A DNA stretch of 64,000 nucleotides from Sphingobacterium sp. ML3W (GCF_000747525.1 NZ_CP009278.1:3286001-3350000); one strand, 5' to 3'. Shown: positions 34,736 to 43,862, numbered from the stretch's first letter. The notes: generated by a model from the sequence alone, not told the origin. Numbers and translations: made by a program.

Positions 34736-35208
34736 AAGTTTTTAACGTCGGATTCTAAACCTCCTCGGAATTTGTCAAGGAGTTCATTTAATAGCTTACA
34801 ATCTGATTCGGTAAGATGATTTGGCAGCATATCACTCAAGAGCATATCTTGTTCTAATTCTTCCAAAACCTGAAGTCCTGTTTCTGTAATCAAGAGATTT
34901 ACAGCTCGTTTATCTGCGTTAGATTTACAACGATCGACCAATCCTTTTAAGACTAAGCGGTCTATTAATCTGGAAATATCTGGCGTATTCGTCAACATTC
35001 GAGATTTAATTAAATTATTGGTAACAGGATTTGGAAATTGCCCTCGTAATATGCGAAGAACATTGAATTGACGTAAAGTTATTTGCTTCTGCTCTGCCCT
35101 TTTTTCCAAAACGGCAGTGACCCAATTACTTGTGTACAGTAGGTTAACCGTGGCACGCTGCCACTCTGTACTAAATTTTTTCACTTGTATGGCTTCATCA
35201 ATTTTCAT
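34732..35208 (-). CDS. MarR-family transcriptional regulator next to feo genes
   Basis: The 158-residue protein has the winged helix of MarR regulators: ITLRQFNVLRILRGQFPNPVTNNLIKSRMLTNTPDISRLIDRLVLKGLVDRCKSNADKRAVNLLITETGLQVL. It is divergent from feoA and converges with the ZIP gene (4-nt end overlap), a placement that suggests control of metal genes. The 7-1-7 palindrome at 35254-35268 lies between it and feoA. Ligand unknown; MarR proteins usually bind phenolics or sense oxidants. Confidence 0.85.
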   Translation of the reverse strand: MKIDEAIQVKKFSTEWQRATVNLLYTSNWVTAVLEKRAEQKQITLRQFNVLRILRGQFPNPVTNNLIKSRMLTNTPDISRLIDRLVLKGLVDRCKSNADKRAVNLLITETGLQVLEELEQDMLLSDMLPNHLTESDCKLLNELLDKFRGGLESDVKNF

Positions 35209-35253
35209 AATTTAAATATATCACATATTTATCATAAATACATAAGAATTACA

Positions 35254-35268
35254 TTAGAATCATTCTAA
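35254..35268. promoter_or_regulatory. 7-1-7 palindrome TTAGAATCATTCTAA before feoA, Fur/PerR-like box
   Basis: TTAGAAT-C-ATTCTAA is a perfect 7-1-7 palindrome, the geometry of Fur and PerR boxes (consensus TTATAATnATTATAA). It covers the place where the -33 element of the feoA promoter should be. It could instead belong to the divergent MarR regulator. Confidence 0.65.
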
Positions 35269-35283
35269 ATCAGATAAAATCCC

Positions 35284-35291
35284 TATATTTG
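35284..35291 (+). promoter_or_regulatory. -7 promoter element TATATTTG of feoAB
   Basis: TATATTTG matches the consensus and lies 23 nt before the feoA ATG and 15 nt after the palindrome. Confidence 0.55.
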
Positions 35292-35314
35292 AGAATTACA
35301 TAATAAGATAAATA

Positions 35315-35554
35315 ATGCGCGATAAATCTAGTTTAGACAAGCTAAAAAAGGGAGAGAAGGCGGTAATAGTGGATTTGAATTCGAACGAAATTCCTCCTAA
35401 GTTTTATGAAATGGGGTTCCTACCTGGAACTGAAATTGAAGTCAAACATATTGCTCCTCTAAATGGTCCGATCTGTCTGAATATAATTGCTAGTAACTCA
35501 TTGATTGCTATCAGAAAATCTGAAGCCAAAGTAATCATTATCGATCCAAAATAA
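35315..35554 (+). CDS. feoA: FeoA, ferrous iron transport accessory protein
   Basis: The 79-residue SH3-like protein shows LDKLKKGEKAVIVDLNSNEIPPKFYEMGFLPGTEIEVKHIAPLNGPICLNI, the FeoA pattern. It is thought to bind FeoB and modulate its GTPase in the cytoplasm. Its stop is directly followed by the feoB ATG (TAAATG), so translation is tightly coupled. Confidence 0.93.
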   Translation: MRDKSSLDKLKKGEKAVIVDLNSNEIPPKFYEMGFLPGTEIEVKHIAPLNGPICLNIIASNSLIAIRKSEAKVIIIDPK

Positions 35555-37654
35555 ATGAACAATCCTATTATTGCACTTTTGGGTAATCCAAATGTGGGTA
35601 AAACATCCTTGTTTAATCGTATTACCAAACTCAATCAGAAAGTTGGAAATTATCCTGGTATAACGGTTGAAAAACGCGAGGGCTCGCTAACAGCAAATAA
35701 TAAAACCTACAAGATCATCGATTTACCAGGTACCTATACTTTATTTCCGAGCTCCTTGGATGAAGAGGTGGTATTCAATACTTTGGTGGATCAAAATAAT
35801 AAACTGAAACCAAACTTAATCGTTGTAGTCGGAGAACCATCCAACTTAAAAAGGTCTATCATTCTTTACCAACAAGCTAGAGAACTGGGGTTACCTGCCA
35901 TTTTCGTTATCAATATGATAGATGAGGCAACAACGAAAGGTATACATATTGATATCTCAAAACTTGAATCTTTATTAAAGACAAGAATTTTTCAAACAAA
36001 TGCGCGAACTGGCGTAGGAATTGATAAATTAATTTCGGCTTTCGATTCAATACCTCCCATATATATCGGAAACTTTGACATTCCTGAGCAGCATGCTTTG
36101 GCACTTGCAGAGGCAAAAAAGCTTTTCCCATTAGAGAGTGAATACAATACATGGCAATATTTAGCTAAAGGAAATATCGAGTTCTTCTCAAAAGAGACAA
36201 ATGATAAGCTAGAGAATATTAGGGGAAAACATAAAATCACGCCACAGATCCTTCAAAAAGAAGAGTCAATCCAAAGAAATAAGAACTTAGAACAATCGCT
36301 AAGCTCCATAATTTCAAAAGATTCAGGTTTGAAAAGCATAACAAATGCAATTGATAAAATTTTACTACACCCCATATTAGGCTACATAATATTCTTTGGA
36401 GTTCTATTTTTAATATTTCAAGGTATCTACAATTGGTCTGGCCCAGCTATGGATTTCATTGATATGCAATTTGGAGATTTAGCGGCCTATGTGCAAAGTG
36501 TGCTACCAGCAGGCCCCCTACCTGACTTATTATCAAACGGTATCATCAAAGGTATCGGTGGTATTGTAATTTTTGTTCCGCAAATTGTTATTCTGTATAT
36601 TTTCATTTCATTGATGGAAGAAACGGGCTATATGAGTCGTGTTGTATTCCTTATGGACCGTTGGTTACGTCCCTTTGGTTTGAACGGAAAGTCGGTCATC
36701 CCGCTTATATCTGGTGTTGCCTGTGCTGTTCCTGCTGTTATGTCTGCACGAAATATTGAAAACAGTAAAGAGCGCTTAGTGACCATGTTGGTTACACCAT
36801 TCATGACCTGCTCTGCTCGTCTACCAATCTATATTGTTATCATCGGCTTAGTAATACCAGAAAGTACCTTTCTAGGTTTCAATATTCAGGGTATTATTCT
36901 ATTTGCCCTTTATATTTTAGGTATTTTAGCCGCACTAGGTTCGGCATGGTTACTCAATAAAATAATTAAAACAAAACATAAGTCTTTCTTAATTTTTGAA
37001 TTACCGACATATAAATTCCCCGATTGGAAAAATTTACTCTTAAATGTTTGGGATAAGTCATCAAGCTTTGTATTTGGAGCTGGTAAGATAATTTTAGCAA
37101 TTTCTGTCATACTTTGGGCATTAGGAAGTTTTGGTCCTGGTGATAAATTTAAAAATGCAGAAGAAATCGTTACTCAAAATAATCCTACTTTATCTGAAGA
37201 AGACTTAAGTCATGAAATTTCTTCCTATAAAGTGGAACACTCTTATTTAGGCTATCTAGGCATGGTAATTGAGCCTATTGTAGAGCCTTTGGGCTATGAT
37301 TGGAAAATGGGAATTGGTTTAATTTCTTCATTTGCCGCACGTGAAGTTTTTGTTGGTACAATGGCTACAGTATATAGTATTGGTGACGATGCTGATATTG
37401 AAGATGATGCCTCGAAAAGAACAATCTTGAGTAAAATGAGAGCTGAGGTTAACAAGAATACTGGTTTACCTGCTTACAATTTAGCTTCAGGTGTTTCTCT
37501 ATTGCTATTTTACGCTTTTGCAATGCAATGTATGAGTACAATTGCAATTGTAAAGAAAGAAACGGCTTCTTGGAAGTGGACTTTGATTCAAACAGGATTT
37601 ATGACGGGTCTTGCCTATATTGCGGCTTTAATCGCATATCAAACTCTAAAATAA
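35555..37654 (+). CDS. feoB: FeoB, ferrous iron transporter
   Basis: The 699-residue protein has an N-terminal G domain with GNPNVGKTSLF (G1), DLPGTYTL (G3) and NMIDEA (G4, NxxD), a helical spacer, and then about eight membrane segments with Gate motifs such as GVACAVPAVMSARNIENSKER and MTCSARLPIYIV. It imports Fe2+ across the inner membrane. It is shorter than the 773-residue E. coli form, mostly in loops. It is downstream of feoA and followed 6 nt later by a small Cys-rich membrane protein. Confidence 0.95.
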   Translation: MNNPIIALLGNPNVGKTSLFNRITKLNQKVGNYPGITVEKREGSLTANNKTYKIIDLPGTYTLFPSSLDEEVVFNTLVDQNNKLKPNLIVVVGEPSNLKRSIILYQQARELGLPAIFVINMIDEATTKGIHIDISKLESLLKTRIFQTNARTGVGIDKLISAFDSIPPIYIGNFDIPEQHALALAEAKKLFPLESEYNTWQYLAKGNIEFFSKETNDKLENIRGKHKITPQILQKEESIQRNKNLEQSLSSIISKDSGLKSITNAIDKILLHPILGYIIFFGVLFLIFQGIYNWSGPAMDFIDMQFGDLAAYVQSVLPAGPLPDLLSNGIIKGIGGIVIFVPQIVILYIFISLMEETGYMSRVVFLMDRWLRPFGLNGKSVIPLISGVACAVPAVMSARNIENSKERLVTMLVTPFMTCSARLPIYIVIIGLVIPESTFLGFNIQGIILFALYILGILAALGSAWLLNKIIKTKHKSFLIFELPTYKFPDWKNLLLNVWDKSSSFVFGAGKIILAISVILWALGSFGPGDKFKNAEEIVTQNNPTLSEEDLSHEISSYKVEHSYLGYLGMVIEPIVEPLGYDWKMGIGLISSFAAREVFVGTMATVYSIGDDADIEDDASKRTILSKMRAEVNKNTGLPAYNLASGVSLLLFYAFAMQCMSTIAIVKKETASWKWTLIQTGFMTGLAYIAALIAYQTLK

Positions 37655-37660
37655 AATATT

Positions 37661-37828
37661 ATGACGAATTTAATTATTCAATATATTATCGTTGGAGCAA
37701 TCATTATTGTGGCCATCATCTACTTTTCAAAGACCATGCGAGCTTCCTTTAGCGGGAAGAAAACTTGTGGTAAGGGCTGTGGTTGTGATATGAACAAGGC
37801 TCCGATTAATAATAAAAGTAACTCATAA
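37661..37828 (+). CDS. FeoB-associated Cys-rich membrane protein (55 aa)
   Basis: This short gene encodes 55 residues: one transmembrane helix at about 4-21 (LIIQYIIVGAIIIVAIIYF) and then SGKKTCGKGCGCDMNKAP with three Cys. This is the form of the small FeoB-associated Cys-rich proteins that follow feoB in many Bacteroidota, believed to help iron pass or to regulate the pump. It begins 6 nt after the feoB stop. Confidence 0.85.
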   Translation: MTNLIIQYIIVGAIIIVAIIYFSKTMRASFSGKKTCGKGCGCDMNKAPINNKSNS

Positions 37829-38106
37829 TAGAGGTTGGCCGCGCTAGCTTCTAGCGCTTAGCTTGCACCTTCTCATCAATACAAAAACCGTTGTTCATTT
37901 AATATGTCAACGGTTTTTATCTTCCTTTCAGGGTGTGATAGATGCTATAATTTTATTGACAAAGGACAAATATAGATTTAATTGATACTTATGGTTTTTC
38001 TTAATGTCTGTTATAACCTGTCCTAAACATCCTATTTCTATAGATAAAATACTATATTAGCTCTATCTAAATATTAGCCCGTATATTAACTTTAAAAAAC
38101 TCATAC
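37829..38106. other. Intergenic region with two hairpins
   Basis: It contains a compact GC-rich hairpin GCGCTAG-CTT-CTAGCGC (37841-37857) and then a terminator. Beyond that the DNA is AT-rich and holds the promoter of the GTG-started amino acid permease, which I cannot place with confidence. Confidence 0.5.
37884..37918 (+). terminator. Terminator of the feo operon
   Basis: AAAACCGTTG (37884-37893) and CAACGGTTTT (37908-37917) form a 10-bp stem ending in a T run. Confidence 0.82.
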
Positions 38107-39537
38107 GTGGATCAAACTCCAAAAGAAAATAACGAATTAAAAAGAGGTCTCCAAAATCGACACATTCAATTAATTGCCCTAGGCGGTGCGATTGGAACAG
38201 GACTATTTCTAGGCATAGGTAAGGCCGCTATTCTAGCTGGCCCTTCTGTAATTTTAGGCTATGCAATAGCGGGTATCATTGCCTTTTTTATTATGCGCCA
38301 ACTGGGCGAAATGGTCGTGGAAGAACCTGTATCAGGAAGTTTCAGTTTTTTTGCCAACAAATATCTCGGTTCATTTGCTGGTTATGCCTCCGGTTGGAAT
38401 TATTGGGTATTATATGTATTAGTCAGTATGGCTGAATTAACAGCTATAGGCTTTTATGTCCAATTTTGGTGGCCTGAAATTCCGCTATGGACATCGAGCT
38501 TAATATTCTTTTTTATTATTAATGCGCTAAATTTAGCTTCTGTAAAAGTCTATGGAGAAGCCGAATTTTGGTTTTCGATAGTAAAAGTTGCTGCAATTAT
38601 TGCTATGATCTTATTTGGCTCTTATTTGCTTATTAGTGGTACGGGAAATCCAGATTCGTCAATAAGTAACCTATACAATAATGGTGGATTCTTCCCCAAA
38701 GGTTGGTTATCTCAAGGTACTGATGGTAAATATGAAGGTCTTCTTGCTGCTATTGCCTTGATTATGTTCTCATTTGGTGGCTTGGAACTAGTAGGCATTA
38801 CTGCGGCTGAAGCTGAAAACCCAGAGAAAAACATCCCAAAGGCGACCAATCAGGTAATCTACAGAATTCTTATCTTTTATGTAGGTGCTTTAGTCGTTTT
38901 ATTTTCATTATCTCCTTGGCAGAACATAACTGCTGAAACGAGTCCATTTGTTACAGTGTTTGAATCTTTGAAAAGTTTTCAGTTTTCCTTCTTTGGGAAG
39001 ACAGTCTACGTGACAAGTTTAATCGCGAATGTTTTAAATCTAATCGTATTAACAGCCGCTCTCTCTGTTTATAATAGTAGTGTATACAGCAATAGCCGCA
39101 TGCTATATGGATTAGCTAGTCAAGGAAATGCACCAAAATTCTTACATAAATTAAGTAAGAATCATGTACCTGTCAATGCCATTTTAGTTTCAGCCTTATT
39201 CGCTGCACTTTGTGTATTAATCAATAAAATTATACCTGAAAATGCATTGGAAATTCTCATGTCTTTGGTCGTTTCTTCATTGATTATAAACTGGGTGATG
39301 ATTACAGTAACGCATTTTTTCTTTAAAAAAGATAAAATAAAACGGGAAATCAAAACAAAATTTCCTTCTTTTTTATTTCCCATCAGTAATTATATATGCA
39401 TTCTATTTCTACTCGCAGTTTTAGTTATCATGTGGATAACAGGAATGAAAGTACCCGTTGAGCTCATACCAATTTGGGTGGTTCTTCTATATATATCCTA
39501 CCTACTTGTGAAGAAGAATAAAATGAAAAAACAGTAA
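38107..39537 (+). CDS. Amino acid permease (APC superfamily)
   Basis: The 476-residue protein starts with GTG. It begins NELKRGLQNRHIQLIALGGAIGTGLFLGIGKAAILAGPS, the hallmark of AAT-type amino acid permeases, and has about twelve helices, including GLLAAIALIMFSFGGLELVGITAAEAENPEKNIPKA. It is a proton-coupled importer of a neutral or aromatic amino acid; which one is not seen. It is a single gene. Confidence 0.9.
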   Translation: MDQTPKENNELKRGLQNRHIQLIALGGAIGTGLFLGIGKAAILAGPSVILGYAIAGIIAFFIMRQLGEMVVEEPVSGSFSFFANKYLGSFAGYASGWNYWVLYVLVSMAELTAIGFYVQFWWPEIPLWTSSLIFFFIINALNLASVKVYGEAEFWFSIVKVAAIIAMILFGSYLLISGTGNPDSSISNLYNNGGFFPKGWLSQGTDGKYEGLLAAIALIMFSFGGLELVGITAAEAENPEKNIPKATNQVIYRILIFYVGALVVLFSLSPWQNITAETSPFVTVFESLKSFQFSFFGKTVYVTSLIANVLNLIVLTAALSVYNSSVYSNSRMLYGLASQGNAPKFLHKLSKNHVPVNAILVSALFAALCVLINKIIPENALEILMSLVVSSLIINWVMITVTHFFFKKDKIKREIKTKFPSFLFPISNYICILFLLAVLVIMWITGMKVPVELIPIWVVLLYISYLLVKKNKMKKQ

Positions 39538-39629
39538 TTAACATGTTCTAGAACGCTTGTTTTTTATCATGTTCTTCATTCCATCATTACTTGACTTGTC
39601 GAAATTTCAATACAAAACGTTATAAACGC

Positions 39630-39667
39630 AAAAGCTCCTAAAGAATTTTATATCCTTAGGAGCTTTT
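39630..39667. terminator. Bidirectional terminator between the permease and aminotransferase genes
   Basis: AAAAGCTCCTAA (39630-39641) and TTAGGAGCTTTT (39656-39667) form a 12-bp perfect stem between convergent genes. Confidence 0.85.
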
Positions 39668-39683
39668 CATTTTTGTTCTTCAA

Positions 39684-40541
39684 CTATTCGGGCTCGTTAT
39701 AATTCCATCCTAATAATTTATTTTGCAAAATTCTAGAAATCTTATTGAAATATCTCTTTTGTTTATAACCCATGACCCACTGTACACCTTGAACTGCATT
39801 GGTCAAAAATATTTCTTCGGCTTCCTTCATAATCTGTGGACTAATTTGCGCTTCTACCACTTCTAATCCTTCATCTATCGCCATATCGATTACGACCCTA
39901 CGCATAACACCCTCTATACAGCCTTCAGATATTGCTGGTGTATATAAAGTTTTTTCATAATGTACAAAAATATTAGAACTCAATGCCTCACATAAAAAAC
40001 CTTCTTGGTTTAGCAAAAGCACATCGTCAAAACCCATTTTTTTCTTGTGGATACCCGCTAAGACATAAATTTGCGAATTTAATGACTTTATCTTTGATAA
40101 GTCACTAAAAGGCTTTTTATACTCTGTATATAAATCTACAATCAATCCCACTTTCTTATCTTTGAGATTAGGTTCTGGCCTCGATACTTGAAAAACGTAA
40201 GAGGGTTTATTAGAGTTAGGACTGTATAAACCGCCTCCATTTCTAAAAACTGTAAGTCGAATACGCACAAGCTGCCCGACCATATTATTTTTACGTATCA
40301 GTTCTTCTACTTTTGAACGAAAGAAAAATTCATCAAACAAATTGACATCGTCAAAGTGTAATGCAATCATACCCTTCTGTAACCGTTCTAAATGAAAATT
40401 TAAAAACTTAATTTCACCATCCTTAAAGAGCATCGTCTCAAACAAGCCATCGCCGTAACGTACTGCTCTATTCTCGATAGAGAAAATTTCTTGTTCTTCA
40501 GGTACAATGTTACCGTTAAAATTGATATATGTTTTTGGCAT
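39684..40541 (-). CDS. Class IV aminotransferase / aminodeoxychorismate lyase-like
   Basis: The 285-residue PLP enzyme has YINFNGNIVPEEQEIFSIENRAVRYGDGLFETMLFKDGEIKFLNFHLERLQKG, KIKSLNSQIYVLAGIHKKKMGFDDVLLLNQEGFLCEALSSNIFVH and EGVMRRVVIDMAIDEG. The lysine in KSLN is the usual PLP attachment site of class IV. It is either a branched-chain-type aminotransferase or 4-amino-4-deoxychorismate lyase (folate, PabC); the short length and GLFETMLF fit the latter, but this is not decisive. It starts 13 nt after the RluD-type gene stop on the same strand. Confidence 0.8.
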   Translation of the reverse strand: MPKTYINFNGNIVPEEQEIFSIENRAVRYGDGLFETMLFKDGEIKFLNFHLERLQKGMIALHFDDVNLFDEFFFRSKVEELIRKNNMVGQLVRIRLTVFRNGGGLYSPNSNKPSYVFQVSRPEPNLKDKKVGLIVDLYTEYKKPFSDLSKIKSLNSQIYVLAGIHKKKMGFDDVLLLNQEGFLCEALSSNIFVHYEKTLYTPAISEGCIEGVMRRVVIDMAIDEGLEVVEAQISPQIMKEAEEIFLTNAVQGVQWVMGYKQKRYFNKISRILQNKLLGWNYNEPE

Positions 40542-40554
40542 CTAAGTATAAGTA

Positions 40555-41598
40555 TTATTCACCCGTTGGTTTCGATAAAGCAGCATAGTGACGCCACTTC
40601 TCTAGTCCTAAACGAAAATCTTCTGGTAATGGTACTTCAAATTTACTATTTTCTTTTGAAGTAGGGTGTATAAATCCGATCACTTGGGCATGAAGAGCTT
40701 GCCTTGGCAATATCTTAAAGCAATTTTCTACAAATTGTTTATATTTTGTGAAAACTGTGCCTTTAATAATTTTATCTCCACCATACATGGCATCATTAAA
40801 TAATGGGTGTCCAATAGATTGCATATGTGCACGGATTTGATGTGTTCTCCCCGTTTCTAATTGACATTCTATTAATGTGACATAACCTAATTGCTCCAAA
40901 ACACGATAATGAGTAACTGACCATCGTCCATTTGCCTCACTACCATACATAGCCATAATACGCCTGTCTTTTTGGTGACGTCCAATATAGCCTGTTACCG
41001 TACCATCTTCTTTGATATCTCCCCACACTAATGCAATGTATTTCCGAGTGATACTATGATCATAAAATTGCTTCGCCAAGTGAGTCATGGACTTTTCATT
41101 CTTTGCAATCACAAGTAAACCTGACGTGTCTTTATCAATTCTATGCACTAAACCAGGACGATCCGAGTTGCCTGGCAGCTGTGGTAATTGTTGGATATGA
41201 TGTGTCAAAGCATTTACCAATGTTCCTGAATAATTATTAAAACCAGGATGAACGACCATCCCTGATTCTTTATTAACGATCAATACATCATTATCTTCAA
41301 AAATAATATCCAAAGGAATATCTTCAGGATAAACTTCAGTATCTCTTGGAGGATCCGGCAGAACCATAGTGATGACATCAAGGGGTCTCACTTTGTAACT
41401 TGCCTTTATAGGCTTCTCATTTACTAATACGGACTCTGCTTCAATAGCCGCCTGAATCTTATTTCGAGAAGCATTCTCTACTCTATTCATCAAGAATTTA
41501 TCGATTCGCAGTAACGCTTGTCCTTTATCTACCTCTATACGCAAATGCTCAAATAACTCTTGATCATCTTGCTCTTGTAACTCTAAATTTTCAGCCAT
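40555..41598 (-). CDS. rluD: RluD-type 23S rRNA pseudouridine synthase
   Basis: The first in-frame Met is at 41625, but the ATG at 41598 (MAENLELQEQ, 347 residues) is preferred because a -7 element lies just upstream. An S4 RNA-binding domain (LLRIDKFLMNRVENASRNKIQAAIEAESVLVNEKPIKASYKVRPLD) is followed by the catalytic domain DVLIVNKESGMVVHPG, VHRIDKDTSGLLVIAK (Asp nucleophile) and ETGRTHQIRAHMQSIGHPL. RluD makes the conserved pseudouridines of 23S rRNA helix 69. It is divergent from the gene at 41653 with a short shared promoter region. Confidence 0.9.
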   Translation of the reverse strand: MAENLELQEQDDQELFEHLRIEVDKGQALLRIDKFLMNRVENASRNKIQAAIEAESVLVNEKPIKASYKVRPLDVITMVLPDPPRDTEVYPEDIPLDIIFEDNDVLIVNKESGMVVHPGFNNYSGTLVNALTHHIQQLPQLPGNSDRPGLVHRIDKDTSGLLVIAKNEKSMTHLAKQFYDHSITRKYIALVWGDIKEDGTVTGYIGRHQKDRRIMAMYGSEANGRWSVTHYRVLEQLGYVTLIECQLETGRTHQIRAHMQSIGHPLFNDAMYGGDKIIKGTVFTKYKQFVENCFKILPRQALHAQVIGFIHPTSKENSKFEVPLPEDFRLGLEKWRHYAALSKPTGE

Positions 41599-41602
41599 CG
41601 TA

Positions 41603-41640
41603 CAAAAATAACCTAATTCATACAATTTCTACTAACTTTG
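41603..41640. promoter_or_regulatory. Divergent promoter pair for rluD-type and ACC-deaminase-like genes
   Basis: CAAAAATA at 41603-41610 (TATTTTTG on the minus strand) serves the rluD-type gene, ending 5 nt from its ATG, and TAACTTTG at 41633-41640 serves the + strand gene starting at 41653. Both fit the TAnnTTTG consensus. Confidence 0.5.
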
Positions 41641-41652
41641 TAAACAAAGTGT

Positions 41653-42558
41653 ATGATATCTTTTAATTTTTATAGTCCCGAGCAGAAAATCAGCCTTCCA
41701 GATTGGCAAAATAAGTCTATTCATGTCAGTGTAAAGCGCGATGACATGATTCATCCCTTTATATCAGGTAATAAATGGCGGAAATTAAAATTCAACGTTG
41801 AGGAGGCTTTAGCACAAAACAAAAAGCATTTGGTTACTTTCGGTGGTGCTTGGTCTAATCATATCTTAGCAACAGCATGTGCTGGTGCAACATTCGGTTT
41901 TAAAACGACTGCTTTCTTACGTAGCGAAGAAGGTATTAATAACCCCCTTATTGCTATGTGCAGGTTATTTGGAATGAACCTTATCTATATAAATCGCGTA
42001 GATTATAAAGATAAAAGATTTCTTTTTAACACACACTTTGGACGCGATTCACAGGCATATTTTATAGATGAGGGCGGCCATGGAGCTCTCGGCTCAAAAG
42101 GTTGTGAAGAAATAATTACTTCCTTGAATGAAACATATGACCATATTTTCTGTGCTTGTGGCACAGGAACAACTGTTGCAGGAGTTCAACAAGCTGTCTC
42201 TGAATCTGGATTAAAGACCGAAGTACATGGTATCCCTGTTCTAAAAGGTGGGGGGTTTATTCAAGATGAAATTCAAAAAATACACCCAAATAATAAACCT
42301 GTTACCCTGCATACTGAATATCACTTCGGCGGATATGCCAAAACAAAACCTGAACTGCTACAGTTTGTCGAAAAATTCGTTTCCAATACAGGCATTATGA
42401 TTGAACCAACCTATACGGGCAAGCTTTTTTTTGCTATTAACGATTTAATTGCCAAAAATTATTTTAAGCAAGACGCCCGTATTTTAATCATTCACACTGG
42501 AGGCTTAACTGGTTTTTTGGGTATGTACGAACGTTTTAATCTTGACCTAGATCAATAA
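41653..42558 (+). CDS. ACC deaminase / D-cysteine desulfhydrase-like PLP enzyme
   Basis: The 301-residue protein shows VKRDDMIHPFISGNKWRKLKFNVEEAL with the PLP lysine in GNKWRKLK and VTFGGAWSNHILATACAGATFGF, the pattern of the ACC deaminase/D-cysteine desulfhydrase group; CACGTGTTVAGVQQAV is the phosphate-binding loop. It removes ammonia from ACC or H2S from D-cysteine; the distinction is not visible. It is a single gene. Confidence 0.85.
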   Translation: MISFNFYSPEQKISLPDWQNKSIHVSVKRDDMIHPFISGNKWRKLKFNVEEALAQNKKHLVTFGGAWSNHILATACAGATFGFKTTAFLRSEEGINNPLIAMCRLFGMNLIYINRVDYKDKRFLFNTHFGRDSQAYFIDEGGHGALGSKGCEEIITSLNETYDHIFCACGTGTTVAGVQQAVSESGLKTEVHGIPVLKGGGFIQDEIQKIHPNNKPVTLHTEYHFGGYAKTKPELLQFVEKFVSNTGIMIEPTYTGKLFFAINDLIAKNYFKQDARILIIHTGGLTGFLGMYERFNLDLDQ

Positions 42559-42615
42559 AACATCACTTTTAAAGGTTTCAAACATTATTTTGACATTGTC
42601 TTAAAAATATTATTG

Positions 42616-42623
42616 TACGTTTG
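42616..42623 (+). promoter_or_regulatory. -7 promoter element TACGTTTG of the FMN reductase gene
   Basis: TACGTTTG is 22 nt before the ATG at 42646; TTTG at 42589-42592 is a possible -33 element with a 23-nt spacer. Confidence 0.55.
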
Positions 42624-42645
42624 AACATCAAACTTAACATATACA

Positions 42646-43209
42646 ATGAAAATATTAGCATTTGCTGCTAGTAATAGCAGAAATTCAATTAACAAAACAT
42701 TCGTTACCTCAGTTTCTAAATATTATAAAGAAGAAGACGATATTATCGATATTTTAGATCTAAATGACTACGAAATGCCCTTGTATTCAATAGACAGAGA
42801 GCTAGAATCTGGTATTCCGCAGTTGGCATTAGATTTTGCAGCAAAGATTGATGCATCTGATTTTCTATTGATTTCAATTGCAGAATATAATGGTTCATAC
42901 AATGTTGGTTATAAAAACATTATTGATTGGGTTTCAAGAATTGCGGGCCGTAAAACATTTAATGGCAAACCAGTTTTTTTATTAGCAACCAGCCCAGGCC
43001 CTATGGGTGGCTCTACGGTATTGACTACAGCTGTAAATAGAATTGCTTGGGATGGTGCTGAAGTATTGGACTCATTCTCTTTACCAGAGTTTGGGAATAA
43101 CTTCGAGTCAGGAAAAGGTGTTACTAACATCACATATAGAAGTAAATTGGAAGCTAAGGTTCGTGCAACTAAACGTGCTTTAAGAGAAAAGTTCCCTTTA
43201 TTGACTTAA
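42646..43209 (+). CDS. NAD(P)H-dependent FMN reductase
   Basis: The 187-residue flavodoxin-fold protein has the phosphate-binding loop AASNSRNSINKTFV near the N-terminus and DFLLISIAEYNGSYNVGYKNIIDWVSRI, then KPVFLLATSPGPMGGSTVL. This is the NADPH-dependent FMN reductase (SsuE/ArsH-like) family. It reduces FMN or quinones in the cytoplasm; the physiological electron acceptor is unknown. It is followed by a terminator and a DJ-1/PfpI gene in the same direction. Confidence 0.88.
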   Translation: MKILAFAASNSRNSINKTFVTSVSKYYKEEDDIIDILDLNDYEMPLYSIDRELESGIPQLALDFAAKIDASDFLLISIAEYNGSYNVGYKNIIDWVSRIAGRKTFNGKPVFLLATSPGPMGGSTVLTTAVNRIAWDGAEVLDSFSLPEFGNNFESGKGVTNITYRSKLEAKVRATKRALREKFPLLT

Positions 43210-43219
43210 TCATTTCTTT

Positions 43220-43255
43220 ACAAAAAAAGTCATAGATCACTATGACTTTTTTTGT
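43220..43255 (+). terminator. Terminator after the FMN reductase gene
   Basis: A 16-bp perfect stem (43220-43235 with 43240-43255) with A7/T7 arms closes the gene. Confidence 0.88.
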
Positions 43256-43283
43256 AACTTGGAACTATTAAAAAAATAAGATT

Positions 43284-43862
43284 ATGGCGAAGAAAATATT
43301 ATTACTTGTCGGTGACTACGTAGAGGACTATGAAGCAATGGTTCCTTTTCAGGCTATGGGTGCAATAGGTATTGATGTTGATGCAGTCGCACCTGACCGA
43401 AAAAAGGGTGACGTCATTCCTACGGCAGTGCATGACTTCACTGGAGACCAAACCTATAAAGAATTGCGTGGTCACAACTTTACAATCAATAAAGATTTCG
43501 ATAGTATCCAGGTTGATGATTATGATGGTCTTTACATTGCTGGTGGTCGTTCTGCCGAATATATCCGTCTAAATAAACGTGTACTGGAAATCACGAAACA
43601 TTTTTTTGACAGTAATAAACCTGTTGCTGCCATCTGTCATGGCATCCAAGTCTTGACTGCAGCAAAAGTACTTCAGGGACGAACATTGACAGCTTATATA
43701 GCCGTGGGACCTGATATTGAATTGGCTGGAGGAACATGGAAAAACATACCTGCTGATCAAGCTATTATTGATGGAAATCTGGTTACTTCTCCAGCTTGGC
43801 CCGGTCATCAAGCAATACTGAAAGAGTTTTATAAACTACTAGGAGTTACAATCTCACTTTAG
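43284..43862 (+). CDS. DJ-1/PfpI family protein
   Basis: The 192-residue protein begins KKILLLVGDYVEDYEAMVPFQAM and has AAICHGIQVLTAAKVLQGRTLTAY, where the Cys (about residue 118) with following His is the nucleophile of the DJ-1/PfpI fold, and YDGLYIAGGRSAEYIRL before it. Members are glyoxalases, proteases or redox chaperones. It follows the FMN reductase with a terminator between, so it is probably a separate transcription unit. Confidence 0.88.
   Translation: MAKKILLLVGDYVEDYEAMVPFQAMGAIGIDVDAVAPDRKKGDVIPTAVHDFTGDQTYKELRGHNFTINKDFDSIQVDDYDGLYIAGGRSAEYIRLNKRVLEITKHFFDSNKPVAAICHGIQVLTAAKVLQGRTLTAYIAVGPDIELAGGTWKNIPADQAIIDGNLVTSPAWPGHQAILKEFYKLLGVTISL

Noticed and set aside
37528..37752. Frame of 74 codons overlapping the end of feoB and the small Cys-rich gene
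   Set aside because: It is out of frame with both recognised genes and is a shadow of them; the real small gene is at 37661-37828.
37841..37857. GC-rich hairpin after the feo operon as a separate small RNA
   Set aside because: It has only a 7-bp stem with no promoter or T run of its own; it is most likely part of the operon's 3' end.
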